Origin: Theocolax elegans
Taxonomy: Eukaryota > Arthropoda > Insecta > Hymenoptera > Cerocephalidae
Assembly: GCA_026168455.1 (NCBI GenBank)
Contig: CM047429.1
Location: forward strand, 38,672,066 to 38,736,065
DNA: 64,000 nucleotides
Direction of reading: 5' to 3'
A program made the position numbers and the translations under genes. Positions 54,992 to 64,000 of the stretch are shown here, piece after piece. Under the pieces are notes generated by a model. That model was not told the DNA's origin. It ran no database searches and saw nothing but the letters and a program-made list of their open reading frames with translations. How positions within the stretch are numbered: position 1 is the stretch's first letter; each line of letters begins with the position of its first letter.

Positions 54992-55531
54992 TTACGTGCA
55001 ATTATGAGCGCAGTTATAGCACCCAACATCGTCCCGGCATCGGTATCCATGGCTATCACATTTCAATCTTACGTTGTTATAAACGTGTTTATTAAAAAGT
55101 GGTTGCCATACTGCAGATTTAAATATTAAATATTTTCTTTTAGAATCTCGTCTCTCTCTAGTGTTTCTATTATAAAAAACAGTTTGAGTTGTATCTTCAA
55201 ATTCGGTAAGTGAAATAAGTATGTCGAACCCCAATTCTTTTCTATCATAAACCTGGGTATCGAATAATGAATCTTCATTTTTACTAATATGGTCACTCAA
55301 ATCACTGTGATCATTTTCATTTAAGTTTTGTTTTATTTTATCTAAAATACTGCGACTATTTGAACTCACGAGAGTATATAACGATTGAGGCTGGATTTCG
55401 TTATTAAACTCATTCCATATTTGAGCGCTTTTCACAACCAATTTCTTTTCAATAAAAACTTTGTCACTGTATTTCAATATATTATTTATAAACTCGTCTT
55501 TGCTAAATTTTGTTGGTCTACCGCGTGGCAT
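54992..55531 (-). CDS. Unknown protein with an AT-hook-like N-terminus (possible transposon ORF)
   Basis: 180 codons from ATG 55531 to a stop at 54992. It starts MPRGRPTKFSKDEFINNIL: RGRP is an AT-hook core, usual for minor-groove DNA binding. An acidic Ser/Asp-rich middle follows (NENDHSDLSDHISKNED), then a segment with KSAVWQPLFNKHVYNNVRLKC, and late Cys residues (CRDDVGCYNCAHNC) that could bind zinc but may be out of the original frame. I recall that similar proteins occur as repeated ORFs in insect genomes, so a mobile-element origin is likely, but I cannot name a superfamily. The C-terminus probably continues in another frame into the R2-like 3' region. The neighbour on the right is the GC-rich block at 55629. 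Confidence 0.4.
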   Translation of the reverse strand: MPRGRPTKFSKDEFINNILKYSDKVFIEKKLVVKSAQIWNEFNNEIQPQSLYTLVSSNSRSILDKIKQNLNENDHSDLSDHISKNEDSLFDTQVYDRKELGFDILISLTEFEDTTQTVFYNRNTRERRDSKRKYLIFKSAVWQPLFNKHVYNNVRLKCDSHGYRCRDDVGCYNCAHNCT

Positions 55532-55628
55532 TTTTAGTGCCTCGTTATACGATGTTGTCTCTCCAAGTACTTGCAACACACTGAATAATTCTTATAAAAC
55601 CGGCAAAGGAATAACATACCAATAGCGC

Positions 55629-56843
55629 TTGTTCGGAACGTCATGTATTCTATGACTGTATTAAAGCCTTTCCATAAGGCAACATTGCACCGTCTAGCTG
55701 ACAGTATTTAATTGCTCTGGTTCCTCCGTCATTCGACTTTGGCAACCCCTTGGGATCCAAGTAGCTTTGTTCTAAATGGTCCCAAGCGCTTCGAATTCAA
55801 TTCGGCATTTCTGAGGCCACTTAAAACAGTGTACCGAAGCTACTTACAGCAGTCCACCGCCTTGCGACGGCTAGCCTAGAGTCGTAATCCTCGGTGTGAA
55901 TGCGGCGGTGTTTAGCTCACCGCCGTCGTCCGCTTTCGAACATAAGTGGCATCCGGGTCAATTTCGCTTTACCCGTCAAGCCAGCTTGCAACCACATACC
56001 CCGCAGAGTCCAACTCAACTGGGACACGCTTGCGTTTCACTTTGACACAGAGTTACGCCACGTGGGGCTCGTACCCAGTCCTGTCGATATGCCGAAACAA
56101 ATCTTCCTATTACTCCCCGGTTCCCCGGGGAGGTTTTGCGTTAGGTGGCCTAACGTTCGAACATTTTGTGAAGGATAAAGCATTCGACAGTCCTTTCACA
56201 AACTATCCAAGGGGATACCGTTTGAAAGTCACCTTGGACGAGAGCGTATAAATATAAGTTTAGATACGCAAGTTTGGTGTTTTTGACATCTCACCCTATG
56301 CAAAGTCTTCAGTTCGGAAGTACACCACAACTCGACTTACTGACTTTATTCACAGGGATCTTTTGATGAAAGAGACACCCTTCTGTGAGAAATCCCAGCA
56401 ACTTTTATCGTCTGGATGAGAAACTACTTCGGTGCGGATGTACCCCAAGACGGACCTCGAAAGGCCCGCCTCGGCATTTTAACGCTACACGTAGTTCACC
56501 CCGAAGGGTATCTACTTTAATTTAGCGGCCGTCCCTTCATCCCTAAGTAGAGTCTCCCTTGACGAACTCGCCCAGATGAATAGAATAATCGTTAACGGCA
56601 TATTTTCGAAAAACTAAGCGTGTTAGTAAACCAAGAAATATAGCATGTTAAACAATTGATCGCCGACACAGGCTCGATGAAACAACACGATTTCGAGGCG
56701 CACTAGTGGCAATCCTCTTCCTCCACTGACGCAGGAGGTAAAAGTCGAACTCTCGGAATTGGGAGCCGAGTCACTCACCCTCACCTAACTCCTAACTCCT
56801 GGTAAACCAGAAGCAGGTTTCCGCCAATTTGTTCGGAACGTCA
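55629..56843. repeat. GC-rich non-coding block flanked by a perfect 15-bp direct repeat
   Basis: TTGTTCGGAACGTCA occurs at 55629-55643 and 56829-56843, exactly 1200 bp apart. The enclosed 1185 bp is much richer in GC than its surroundings and lacks a long frame. It contains hairpin-capable parts such as GCGGCGGTG/CACCGCCG (near 55905-55925) and CCCCGGTTCCCCGGGG (56117-56132). The direct repeat looks like a target duplication, which would make this an inserted sequence of unknown origin, possibly a structured RNA copy. I compared it by memory with 18S, 28S and 5S rRNA and saw no match. Confidence 0.55.
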
Positions 56844-57704
56844 GTAGGAAAACAACGAAGAGCGAATTCAATGAACTACGAAAATTGTAGTCACTGACTG
56901 CGGAGTATCACATAGATCAAGAAGAACGCCGAAGAAACCGCGGTAGCATTTCCGAGTATTGTTTATAAAGTCTTATGGACGACCGTATTATTTACTTATT
57001 CTTAGATTTTGATATATCATAATTTCATCAATTTTTTGCTGTGCCTTAAGATTTTTTGTATTATGCTTTCCAATATACCAATGCACAGCTGCTTTTTAGA
57101 ATTTCTTTCATGTTTTCGTCTAAACGAATTTCTCGTCCAACAAATGCAGGGTAATTAAAATTTGTTATCTGCGAACAGGTGATTTTTTATTCGATCACAA
57201 AAATCCATATATCCATCGACACAGTTAGCTAAAGGATTCACCTGACCACGAAATACATCATCGAATATATAAATTCATAAGTATATGATATTTATAAATA
57301 ACGTCTCATTACATTGGGATATCACTGTAGGGTACTTGGTCATTGTCTAGAAGGAAATTTTTGTTTTATTTCAATCAATCGATATGGGTTTTTGCGCTAT
57401 GTATTCCCTAGTAAACAATGAAGCGATTTTTAAAATAGAAACTAGACATTCTTTTTTTAAATAGTCAGAAAATTGCTATTTAACGCAAACCATAAAAATG
57501 ACAAATTTTTTATCTTTTAATCACATGATGCATCATGTAACTACAATATTTAAATTTGTATTAGTTTTTAAAATTCAACAATATAATACACTCTGCAGTT
57601 CCCATTCGGGATTTCGTAAATAATTTTAAAATTTTCAATCGTATACGTACACTCCATGAAACTATACCTTAAGGTTCGTTTTTCTGCTGCTGTTGTTTCT
57701 AAAA
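56844..57704. other. No gene recognised
   Basis: GC-rich until about 56980, then AT-rich. No coding family or RNA gene is recognised. Confidence 0.5.
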
Positions 57705-57721
57705 ATATTACAATCACAATA

Positions 57722-58168
57722 AACCGACGCAGTGGCGGAGTGGCGGAGACGCACCTCGGCCGGTCACGGAAGTTAAGCAGTATAGAGCGCGGTACCCAAG
57801 TGGATGGGTGACGTTCTCGGTCACTTGACTTTCGTGGCGGGTTAGGTGTTTTTTCACACTTCACAACGTGAGCGGGAGGTGTGAAACATTCGGTTTCGGT
57901 GTCAAGGCCTACGCAATGTGACTTTGACAACCAAAAAGAATGTTTCGAATACACCGGCCATCTCGGGTGAGGTTTTCCCTGCTTCACAGGTTTCCCTCAT
58001 CCACGGGCATAACCCCGGGCGAATGCGAGATGGTGGGCTTTTTAAGAGAGGGATAAAGCACCCACACATAGGTGGTAGGTGGACACCGTTAAAGTCCCCC
58101 AGGGGATAAAGGGTAGGAAGTGCCAGGAAAAAAGAGGGCACAAAATCAAGAATAAAAAAAAAAAAAAA
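57722..58168 (+). mobile_element. 5S-rRNA-derived SINE, copy 1
   Basis: A 447-bp element flanked by the perfect 17-bp duplication ATATTACAATCACAATA (57705-57721 and 58169-58185). Near its 5' end, 57768-57822 matches the 5S rRNA internal promoter: GGAAGTTAAGCAG (box A), GCGCGGT (intermediate element) and AAGTGGATGGGTGAC (box C). The very first 35 bp (GCAGTGGCGGAGTGGCGGAG) add a tRNA-A-box-like TGGCGGAGTGG. The body is non-coding and it ends in a poly-A tail of 16. These are the marks of a SINE3-type retroposon transcribed by RNA polymerase III and mobilised by a LINE. Confidence 0.9.
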
Positions 58169-58289
58169 ATATTACAATCACAATACACTTACAAAACAAT
58201 TTTTATATATTGTGGATACTAGCGTTGGAAACCTCACTCGCTAACGTTAGTTTGGTGGTATTTGATAGTGACTGCATAAAATATGTTTC

Positions 58290-58520
58290 TATAAAATTTA
58301 TATATATTTAAGTAGTTTCCCGCATAAAAAAATATGATTTTCTACAAACTTTGTAGAAAATACACTGTTGTAGAAACTTTATCTGAACCTGTCCAACGAG
58401 AATTTCGCAAACTTGAATTATCAATCATGTTAATACACATCACGTTCGTTCAAAGTTGTTCTAAAGTTCGTCGAAAGTTTTGAAAAGTCCGTCAATAATT
58501 TAATAAATTATTCAAGATTG
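58290..58520. repeat. Inverted-repeat partner of 63595-63825
   Basis: TTTTCTACAAACTTTGTAGAA, AACGAGAATTTCGCAAACTT and AAAGTTGTTCTAAAGTTCG pair in mirror order with 63595-63825 at moderate divergence. A third diverged copy of part of it lies at about 62975-63045. It may mark the ends of a larger element that encloses 58.3-63.8 kb, or simply be two copies of a dispersed repeat. Confidence 0.6.
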
Positions 58521-58577
58521 AAAATTGTATTTTCACACGTTAAAAGTTACGGTATAATGATAAAATTATTAAAAATT

Positions 58578-58648
58578 ACAGTCACTTCGAATTGAACCCC
58601 GGTTCTTTAACTCCGGAGGGCTACTCGTTACCACCTGAGTAATATTGT
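58578..58648 (-). other. tRNA-like sequence
   Basis: On the minus strand: A-box-like ATTACTCAGGTGGTAACGAG, CCGGAGTTAAAGAACCGG (anticodon-arm-like, Phe-like loop TTAAAGA) and B-box-like GGGGTTCAATTCGA. It is close to the tRNA-like blocks in the foldback element at 15348-16082. The acceptor stem is not paired, so it is not a functional tRNA gene. Confidence 0.55.
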
Positions 58649-58907
58649 TATTTTATTTTATTTCATTTTGGAAAATATTATAAGTTTGACAACTTTGAAA
58701 TTAAAAAAAAAATAAAATTATAAATTATTGATAATAATTATTACTAATCATTCCTTATCTCTCTATATTATACAAATACTTTCACCGCCGCTTCAGAAAT
58801 TAGCTCCCTCTCAAAAATAACACAATAACCCAAAACATATATATATATATGGGTGGTTCTCTGTGACATCGAAGATGAAAAAAATAAATATTGCTATAAC
58901 TGTGGGA

Positions 58908-60899
58908 ATATGTTTTAGAGGTATCCAGTAGTTCTCCTGAATTTTTTCAGATTTTTTCTGGGCCATTATTTTAAGTTACAGAGAGTCAAAGTTGACATTT
59001 TAGCACTTTTTTACATTATATGCCCATTTTCACGAATTTTTAGCTCCCAGGGGATGCATTTTTCACTAAAAACATAAGTATGACTTTTTTTGTAAAATTT
59101 TCCGAACTTTTCATTAAAAATACTTTTAAAGACATAAATATATGCTGTCACACTCTTGTAAGCCATTTAAACCTTAAATAGTGAAAATCAGCAATTCTGC
59201 TCCGGACTCTGGTAACCTAATACTGTCTAAAAGATGTCTTTTTATAGTCAGAAACTGCCTAAAAATTTCCAGAGTGGGTCTAAATCATTAAGATCACTTA
59301 TGGTCAAAATATCCGGGAAAAGTGCCCGAAATATTAATAGAAATGTATATTTGTTGCCTTATAACGATGAATCTAGTAGCATGATTATTGCAAAAAAATT
59401 TATGCACTTACCTTGGAATGGTAGAAAAGTATCTCCACTTGTTTCAGTATCCGTCTAATCCCCTGTAAGCTGCTAAAAATACAAATATTATTATAAAATT
59501 ATAAAAAATTAATTTTTAAACATTAATAATGCTGAATTTTTAGTTTTACATCCCTTACAAGAATCATAATACTAATCTGAAGGATTATTATAAATATATA
59601 AACATCATTATTACAATAACTGAATATACGTATTTAATACAAAAGATATATAAACCGACGCGATGGCGGAGTGGCGGAGACGCACCTCAGCCGGTCACGG
59701 AAGTTAAGCAGTATTGAGCGCGGTACCCAAGTGGATGGGTGACGCTCTCGGTCGCTTGGCTTTCGTGGCGGGTTAGGTGTTTTTTCACACTTCACAACGT
59801 GAGCGGGAGGTGTGAAACATTCGGTTTCGGTGTCAAGGCCTACGCAATGTGACTTTGACACCCAAAAAGAATGTTTCGAATACACCGGTCATCTCGGGTG
59901 AGGTTTTCCCTGCATCACAGGTTTCCCTCATCCACGGGCATAACTGCGGGTGAATGCGAGATGGTGGGGTTTTTAAGAGAGGGATAAAGCACCCACACAT
60001 AGGTGGTAGGTGGACACCGTTAAAGTCCCCCAGGGGATAAACGGTAGGAAGTGCCAGGAAAAAAGAGGGCACAAAATCAAGAATAAAAAAAAATACAAAA
60101 GATATATAAATAAATCGGATATATAATTATAATGAAGAATATGATAACGTGACAGTGACAAGTTTGTGAAATCTAAACAATGTATTGCTGAATAATAATA
60201 ATAATAATGTTGATACTTTTATAGTAATCCTTCAGATTAGTATTATAATTCTTGTAAGGAATGTAAAACTAAAAATCCAGCATTATAAATGTTTAAAAAA
60301 TAATTTTTTATAATTTTATAATAATATTTGTGTTTTTAGCAGCTTACAGGGGATTAGATGGATACTGAAACAAGTGGAGATACTTTTCTACCAGTCCAAG
60401 GTAAGTGCATAAATTTTATTGCAATGATCATGCTACTAGATTCATCGTTATAAGGTAACAAATATACATTTCTATTAATATTTCGGGCACTTTTCCCGGA
60501 TATTTTGACCATAAGTGATCTTAATGATTTAGACCCACTCTGGAAATTTTTAGGCAGTTTCTGACTATAAAAAGACATCTTTTAGACAGTACTAGGTTAC
60601 CAGAGTCCGGAGCAGAATTGCTGATTTTCACTATTTAAGGTTTAAATGGCTTACAAGAGTGTGACAGCATATATTTATGTCTTTAAAAGTATTTTTAATG
60701 AAAAGTTCGGAAAATTTTACAAAAAAGTCATACTTATGTTTTTAGTGAAAAATGCATCCCCTGGGAGCTAAAAATTTATGAAAATGCGCATATAATGCAA
60801 AAAAGTGCTAAAATGTCAACTTTGACTCTCTGTAACTTAAAATAATGGCCCAGAAAAAATCTGAAAAAATTCAGGAGAACTACTGGATACCTCTAAAAC

Positions 60900-60905
<6 letters not shown>
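58908..60905. mobile_element. 2-kb foldback element with 700-bp arms, carrying a SINE
   Basis: The arms 58908-59612 and 60196-60905 are near-perfect complements (for example TATGTTTTAGAGGTATCCAG at the left edge and its partner at the right edge). The central spacer of about 580 bp contains the second 5S-derived SINE (59655-60091) with its own target duplication, so the SINE came later. The outer edges touch AT-dinucleotide tracts. Both arms hold the same 74-codon frame (59234-59458 plus strand, 60354-60578 minus strand), which I regard as chance or degraded. Confidence 0.88.
59655..60091 (+). mobile_element. 5S-rRNA-derived SINE, copy 2
   Basis: 437 bp, flanked by the perfect 19-bp duplication AATACAAAAGATATATAAA (59636-59654 and 60092-60110). 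It differs from copy 1 at scattered positions and has a shorter A-tail. The same 5S-like promoter block lies at about 59701-59753. It has inserted into the loop of the foldback element at 58908-60905, in the same orientation as copy 1 about 1.9 kb upstream. Confidence 0.92.
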
Positions 60906-60936
<31 letters not shown>

Positions 60937-61069
60937 TTATTAAAAAGATTTCGTCGTGGCCAACGCCGCTGCCGCTGTTCAGAAATTTTCTGAATTCGTG
61001 GTGCAGGGTTGTCGCAAAATAGAGAGTATGTCCCATTAGACTCTACATCTTTCTATATCATTAAAAAAT

Positions 61070-62650
61070 TTTCATAGTTCAGGGTGGTTTTTTCAATAAT
61101 GTGCGTGTTACAGATAAGACTTATTAAAAAAATCTATTCGATCTATTTTTCTGAAACAGCTGCAGTGGTGTCCGCTAGACGTAAAATTGAAATATACAGG
61201 GTGGTCTTTGTCTATCGTATGTTTGACACCTTGTATGCGTAATGGGACTTATCTATGACTGTACGTCGGACTCTAATTGCAGACTATTAAACATTTTATT
61301 TCTAAATTTTAACTCGTACGTGGGTGTCTGTGGGTCGATGTGTCTATAGTACATGATATATGAGTGTATGAGATACTGAGTGATTCAAAAGTGCCCGCTA
61401 TAAACAAAATTTTAATAAACAGGGTAATCTTTTTGAATTCTGTATATGCCACCATTTATGTATAAATAATGAGATTTATGCGTGGGTGGATGTGAATGTT
61501 AAACGTGAAACTTGAGTGTGTGAGGATGGATAGGTGCACATATATGTGTCTGGAAGTATTTGTTGGTGTGCGATGGTGGGTATAGGTAGGTAGAAGTGTG
61601 TATGTATGGGTTGATGTGGATGTGTGAGGGTAGGTGTGGATGGTTGGATATGGGTGTGTGAGCATGTGCGTGAGATACAGAGTTCAAAATATATACCCGT
61701 CTTTTTAAATCATGTTTGTGCCACCCTGTATATATACGTAACGGGATTTATATATACAGGGGATAACGAACCCGAATTGCAGGCTACTACACATTTGAAT
61801 TTTAAATGTTAAAGCCAGCGTGTGCGTGTGGGTGGATATGTATGTGAAACGTGAAATGTGAGTGCATGAGGATGGGTAGGTGGGGGCGAGTGTGGGTGGT
61901 GGGTGTGTGTGGAATGGTGAGGATGGTTGAATGTGGGTGTGTGTGCCTATACGTGAGATGCAGCATTATTCAAAAATGCCCGCTATAAATAAAATTTGAA
62001 TATAAAGGGTGATCTTTTTTAAACATGTATTTGTTACTCTGGATTTATACTTTCTGGGATTTATACATACTGAGGATGACTGACCTGAAATGCAGGCAAA
62101 TACAGATTTGAAATATAAATTTTGACACGTGCGTGGGTGGATGTGAATGTGAAACGTGAAACTTGAGTGCATGAGGATGGATAGATGGATATATGTGGTT
62201 TTGGAAGTGGATGCAGGTGGAAGTGTGTGTTTAGGGGTTGATGTAGATGTGTGAAGGTAGGTGTGTATGGTTGGATGTGGGTGTATGAGCATGTAAGTTG
62301 GATACAGAGTGATTCAAATATACCCGTTTTACACAAAATTTGTATACACACGGTGGTCTTTTTTAATTATGTTTGGGTTACCCAGTATATACGTATATAC
62401 AAATATACGTGATGGGATTTATATATACAGGGAATATCGAACCCGAATCGCAGGCATAACTACTCATTTTAATTGTACATTTTGACACGTGCGTCAGTCT
62501 ACGTGGGTGAATGTGAATATAAGACGTGAGTGTATGTGGATGCGTCGGTTTGGAAGTGGAAGTTGAGATATGAGAGTTGGTGTGGGTGAGTGAATGTGGA
62601 TATGTCAGCATATGTGTGATGATACAGAGTGATTTAAAACTACCATCAAG
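61070..62650. repeat. GT-rich tandem array, period about 310-330 bp
   Basis: About five units. Landmarks repeat in order: a GTGATTCAAAAGTGCCCGC-like start (near 61380, 61685, 61970, 62310 and 62628), GGTGGTCTTTTTT, TACGTGATGGGATTTATATA, CCGAATTGCAGGC, TTTTGACACGTGCGTGGGTG and then a long GT-rich stretch with GGATGTGAATGTGAAACGTG. Long open frames on the minus strand (His/Thr/Pro-rich) come from the GT-rich part and are not genes. Confidence 0.85.
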
Positions 62651-63594
62651 TTTTCATATAGTTTTACATTACTATTACATATAAACAGTAGTTATATAAT
62701 TTATTTTCTATACAGTGTGCGTAATATTAATTTAATATACTACTTGACTTTTAAAAATCGCATTTACGTCCACGATTTCGAACAATATCGGTCGAATACT
62801 TGTCAGAGAATATTTTCTACTTTCACACTTATACCGAAAACCACAATTTTCAAGCCGCAATCAGGGGCTGGCGAGCGAAGCGCGCAGGGGGTTCCCCCCA
62901 GTAACATTAATAATTTATTATAATGATCAAATTTCAGAAGACTTGTGCCAAGTTTATACAAAATTCATACATATACAGTTCGCTAAAAGTCTTCTAATCT
63001 TTTTCATTAAAGTTCATCTAAAGTTTGTTAAAAATTTTGAAAACGATGGGATTGGACTCTGAAACACCCTTTAAGGGGATGCCATAGTGAATTTTTGTTG
63101 GATAATTAATCAAAAAATAAGGCAATAGATAAAACAATAAGAGATAGAGCACCTTAGTTTAATCATAATCTAAATGTATACTAAATTAGAAATTAAAATA
63201 TTCAAGTATTATCGAGAAAATAAGTTAAGAAATTAAGTCTTACCAAAAATGTCAAGTTTTTTACTCTATTGAGGTTAGGTTCACATTTTGGTAAGACTTT
63301 TCTCGAAAACGCGATGATATCTTACCAAGAGAGTGTCCGAGGTGCGGGTCACGGATTCGGTTCTAACTTTGAAGGATGAATTGATACATACAAATATTGG
63401 GAAAACTGCAATATTAGGGTCTAACACTCGGTTTTTCAAAAATTATAGGCGATCTAAGCAAAAATTGATCATGCTATGCGAAAATGAAATTTTATAAAAA
63501 ATTTTGTTTTTGCGTAACTTGGGATCGAATTTCAGATTACTGTACTACGTCTGTGAGTTTTTTTTTTATAATTTTAGCGTACTTTTGAATGTGT
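62651..63594. other. No gene recognised
   Basis: AT-rich except for a GC block GGCTGGCGAGCGAAGCGCGC with GGGGGTTCCCCCC at about 62865-62898. A short inverted pair TTACCAAAAATGTC and TTTTGGTAAGAC lies near 63241-63297. Confidence 0.5.
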
Positions 63595-63825
63595 TAAAAA
63601 CAATTTTCAATCTCAATTTTCATAAATAATTTGTTCAATTATTGACGAGCTTATGAAAACTTTCAGCGAACTTTAGGACAACTTTGTAGGAACATGATAT
63701 ATACTAAAGTATAGATTATTCAAGTTTGGGAAATTCTCGTTGGACACGTTCAGATAAAGATTCTACAAACATGAATTTTCTCTGAAGTTTGTAGAAAGCT
63801 ATATTTTTTAACGCGGGTTATATGT
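63595..63825. repeat. Inverted-repeat partner of 58290-58520
   Basis: Mirror of the left copy: AATTATTGACGAGCTTATGAAA, AACTTTAGGACAACTTTG and TTTGGGAAATTCTCGTTGGAC pair with it, with indels. Confidence 0.6.
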
Positions 63826-63861
63826 GTATCAACAAATATTTTACCCTGGTAGAAAATAAAG

Positions 63862-63982
63862 GAGTTTTTACCGAATAAATGGAGTTGTTATTGGAGATTC
63901 GGTAATTTCCGCTTTTGAAATTGGATAGAAACACCGATACCTGCTGACGTTAAATCGGGAAAATCTCGGTAAAAACTCGAGA
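63862..63982. repeat. Short inverted repeat GAGTTTTTACCGA / TCGGTAAAAACTC
   Basis: A 13-bp perfect inverted pair at 63863-63875 and 63970-63982 around a non-coding interior; possibly a tiny MITE near the window edge. Confidence 0.5.
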
Positions 63983-64000
63983 AGTTTTGTTGCAAAGGCT

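Noticed and set aside
54817..55129. Plus-strand frames of 60-92 codons
   Set aside because: They overlap the better-supported minus-strand AT-hook frame and lack motifs.
55629..56843. Fragment of 18S or 28S rRNA
   Set aside because: GC content and hairpins suggested rRNA, but no conserved rRNA core phrase was found on either strand.
57568..58141. Pro/Ser/Arg-rich minus-strand frames, repeated at 59634-60072
   Set aside because: They are the antisense of the 5S-derived SINE body.
59234..59458. 74-codon frame MSFYSQKLPKNF..., with a mirror copy at 60354-60578
   Set aside because: It lies in the arms of a foldback element, has no recognisable motif, and the duplicate is explained by the inverted repeat itself.
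61456..62611. Several His/Pro/Thr-rich minus-strand frames of 60-110 codons
   Set aside because: All lie in the GT-rich half of a tandem array and share its periodicity.
62865..62898. Helitron 3' end suggested by the GGGGGTTCCCCCC hairpin
   Set aside because: No CTRR terminus after the hairpin and no matching TC start was found.

Overview
The window is repeat-dense eukaryotic DNA, AT-rich between the mobile elements, with no bacterial-style operons. The mix of TTAA-flanked piggyBac, Tc1/mariner, an R1-clade LINE in a CA microsatellite, an RLE-type (R2-like) LINE, Ty3/Gypsy elements and insect-type retroviral envelope genes points to an arthropod, most likely an insect; a hymenopteran such as an ant is my best guess (inference). 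I found no convincing complete host gene. One possible 60-nt first exon is flagged at 12206-12265.

Layout. 1-9000: remains on the minus strand of a Ty3/Gypsy gag-PR-RT (about 8930 to 4365), abutting a chuvirus/mononegavirus-type glycoprotein (4353-2732) and then a baculovirus-F/errantivirus-type envelope gene (1920-303). All are broken by stops and frameshifts; a 640-bp foldback element sits in pol and a 518-bp tandem duplication in the protease. 9573-11758: a 2.2-kb foldback element. 12-17 kb: AT-rich DNA with a decayed Jockey-like LINE piece and a 735-bp foldback element (15348-16082) carrying a tRNA-like sequence in each arm and interrupting an unidentified reading frame. 20310-24071: a 5'-truncated R1-clade LINE inside a (CA)n tract, the target type known for Waldo elements. 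24593-29553: a complete, very young Gypsy element with 337-bp LTRs that look identical, intact gag and pol, and an AAAAAAC -1 frameshift site exactly at the gag stop. 30-40 kb: nested inverted repeats, a decayed Gypsy pol, repeats with a conserved hairpin, a 1.1-kb foldback element, a defective Tc1/mariner transposase and a roughly 140-bp tandem array.

41249-50349: a 9.1-kb piggyBac element bounded by TTAA. Its transposase is interrupted by a 1.3-kb foldback insert, tandemly duplicated over 1.1 kb, and followed by a nested 3.7-kb DNA transposon (46484-50165). The nested element has CACAGTG ends, 4-bp TAGA target duplications and about 290-bp inverted repeats, and is probably Chapaev-like.

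51-64 kb: a palindromic MITE with TAA duplications, an R2-like LINE fragment, a GC-rich 1.2-kb block between exact 15-bp direct repeats, two full-length 5S-rRNA-derived SINEs with perfect 17-19-bp target duplications (one in the loop of a 2-kb foldback element), and a roughly 320-bp GT-rich tandem array.

How it fits together: successive insertion layers can be dated relative to one another from nesting. Several tandem copies differ mainly by one-base homopolymer indels, so local assembly or polishing errors should be considered before calling every frameshift biological.
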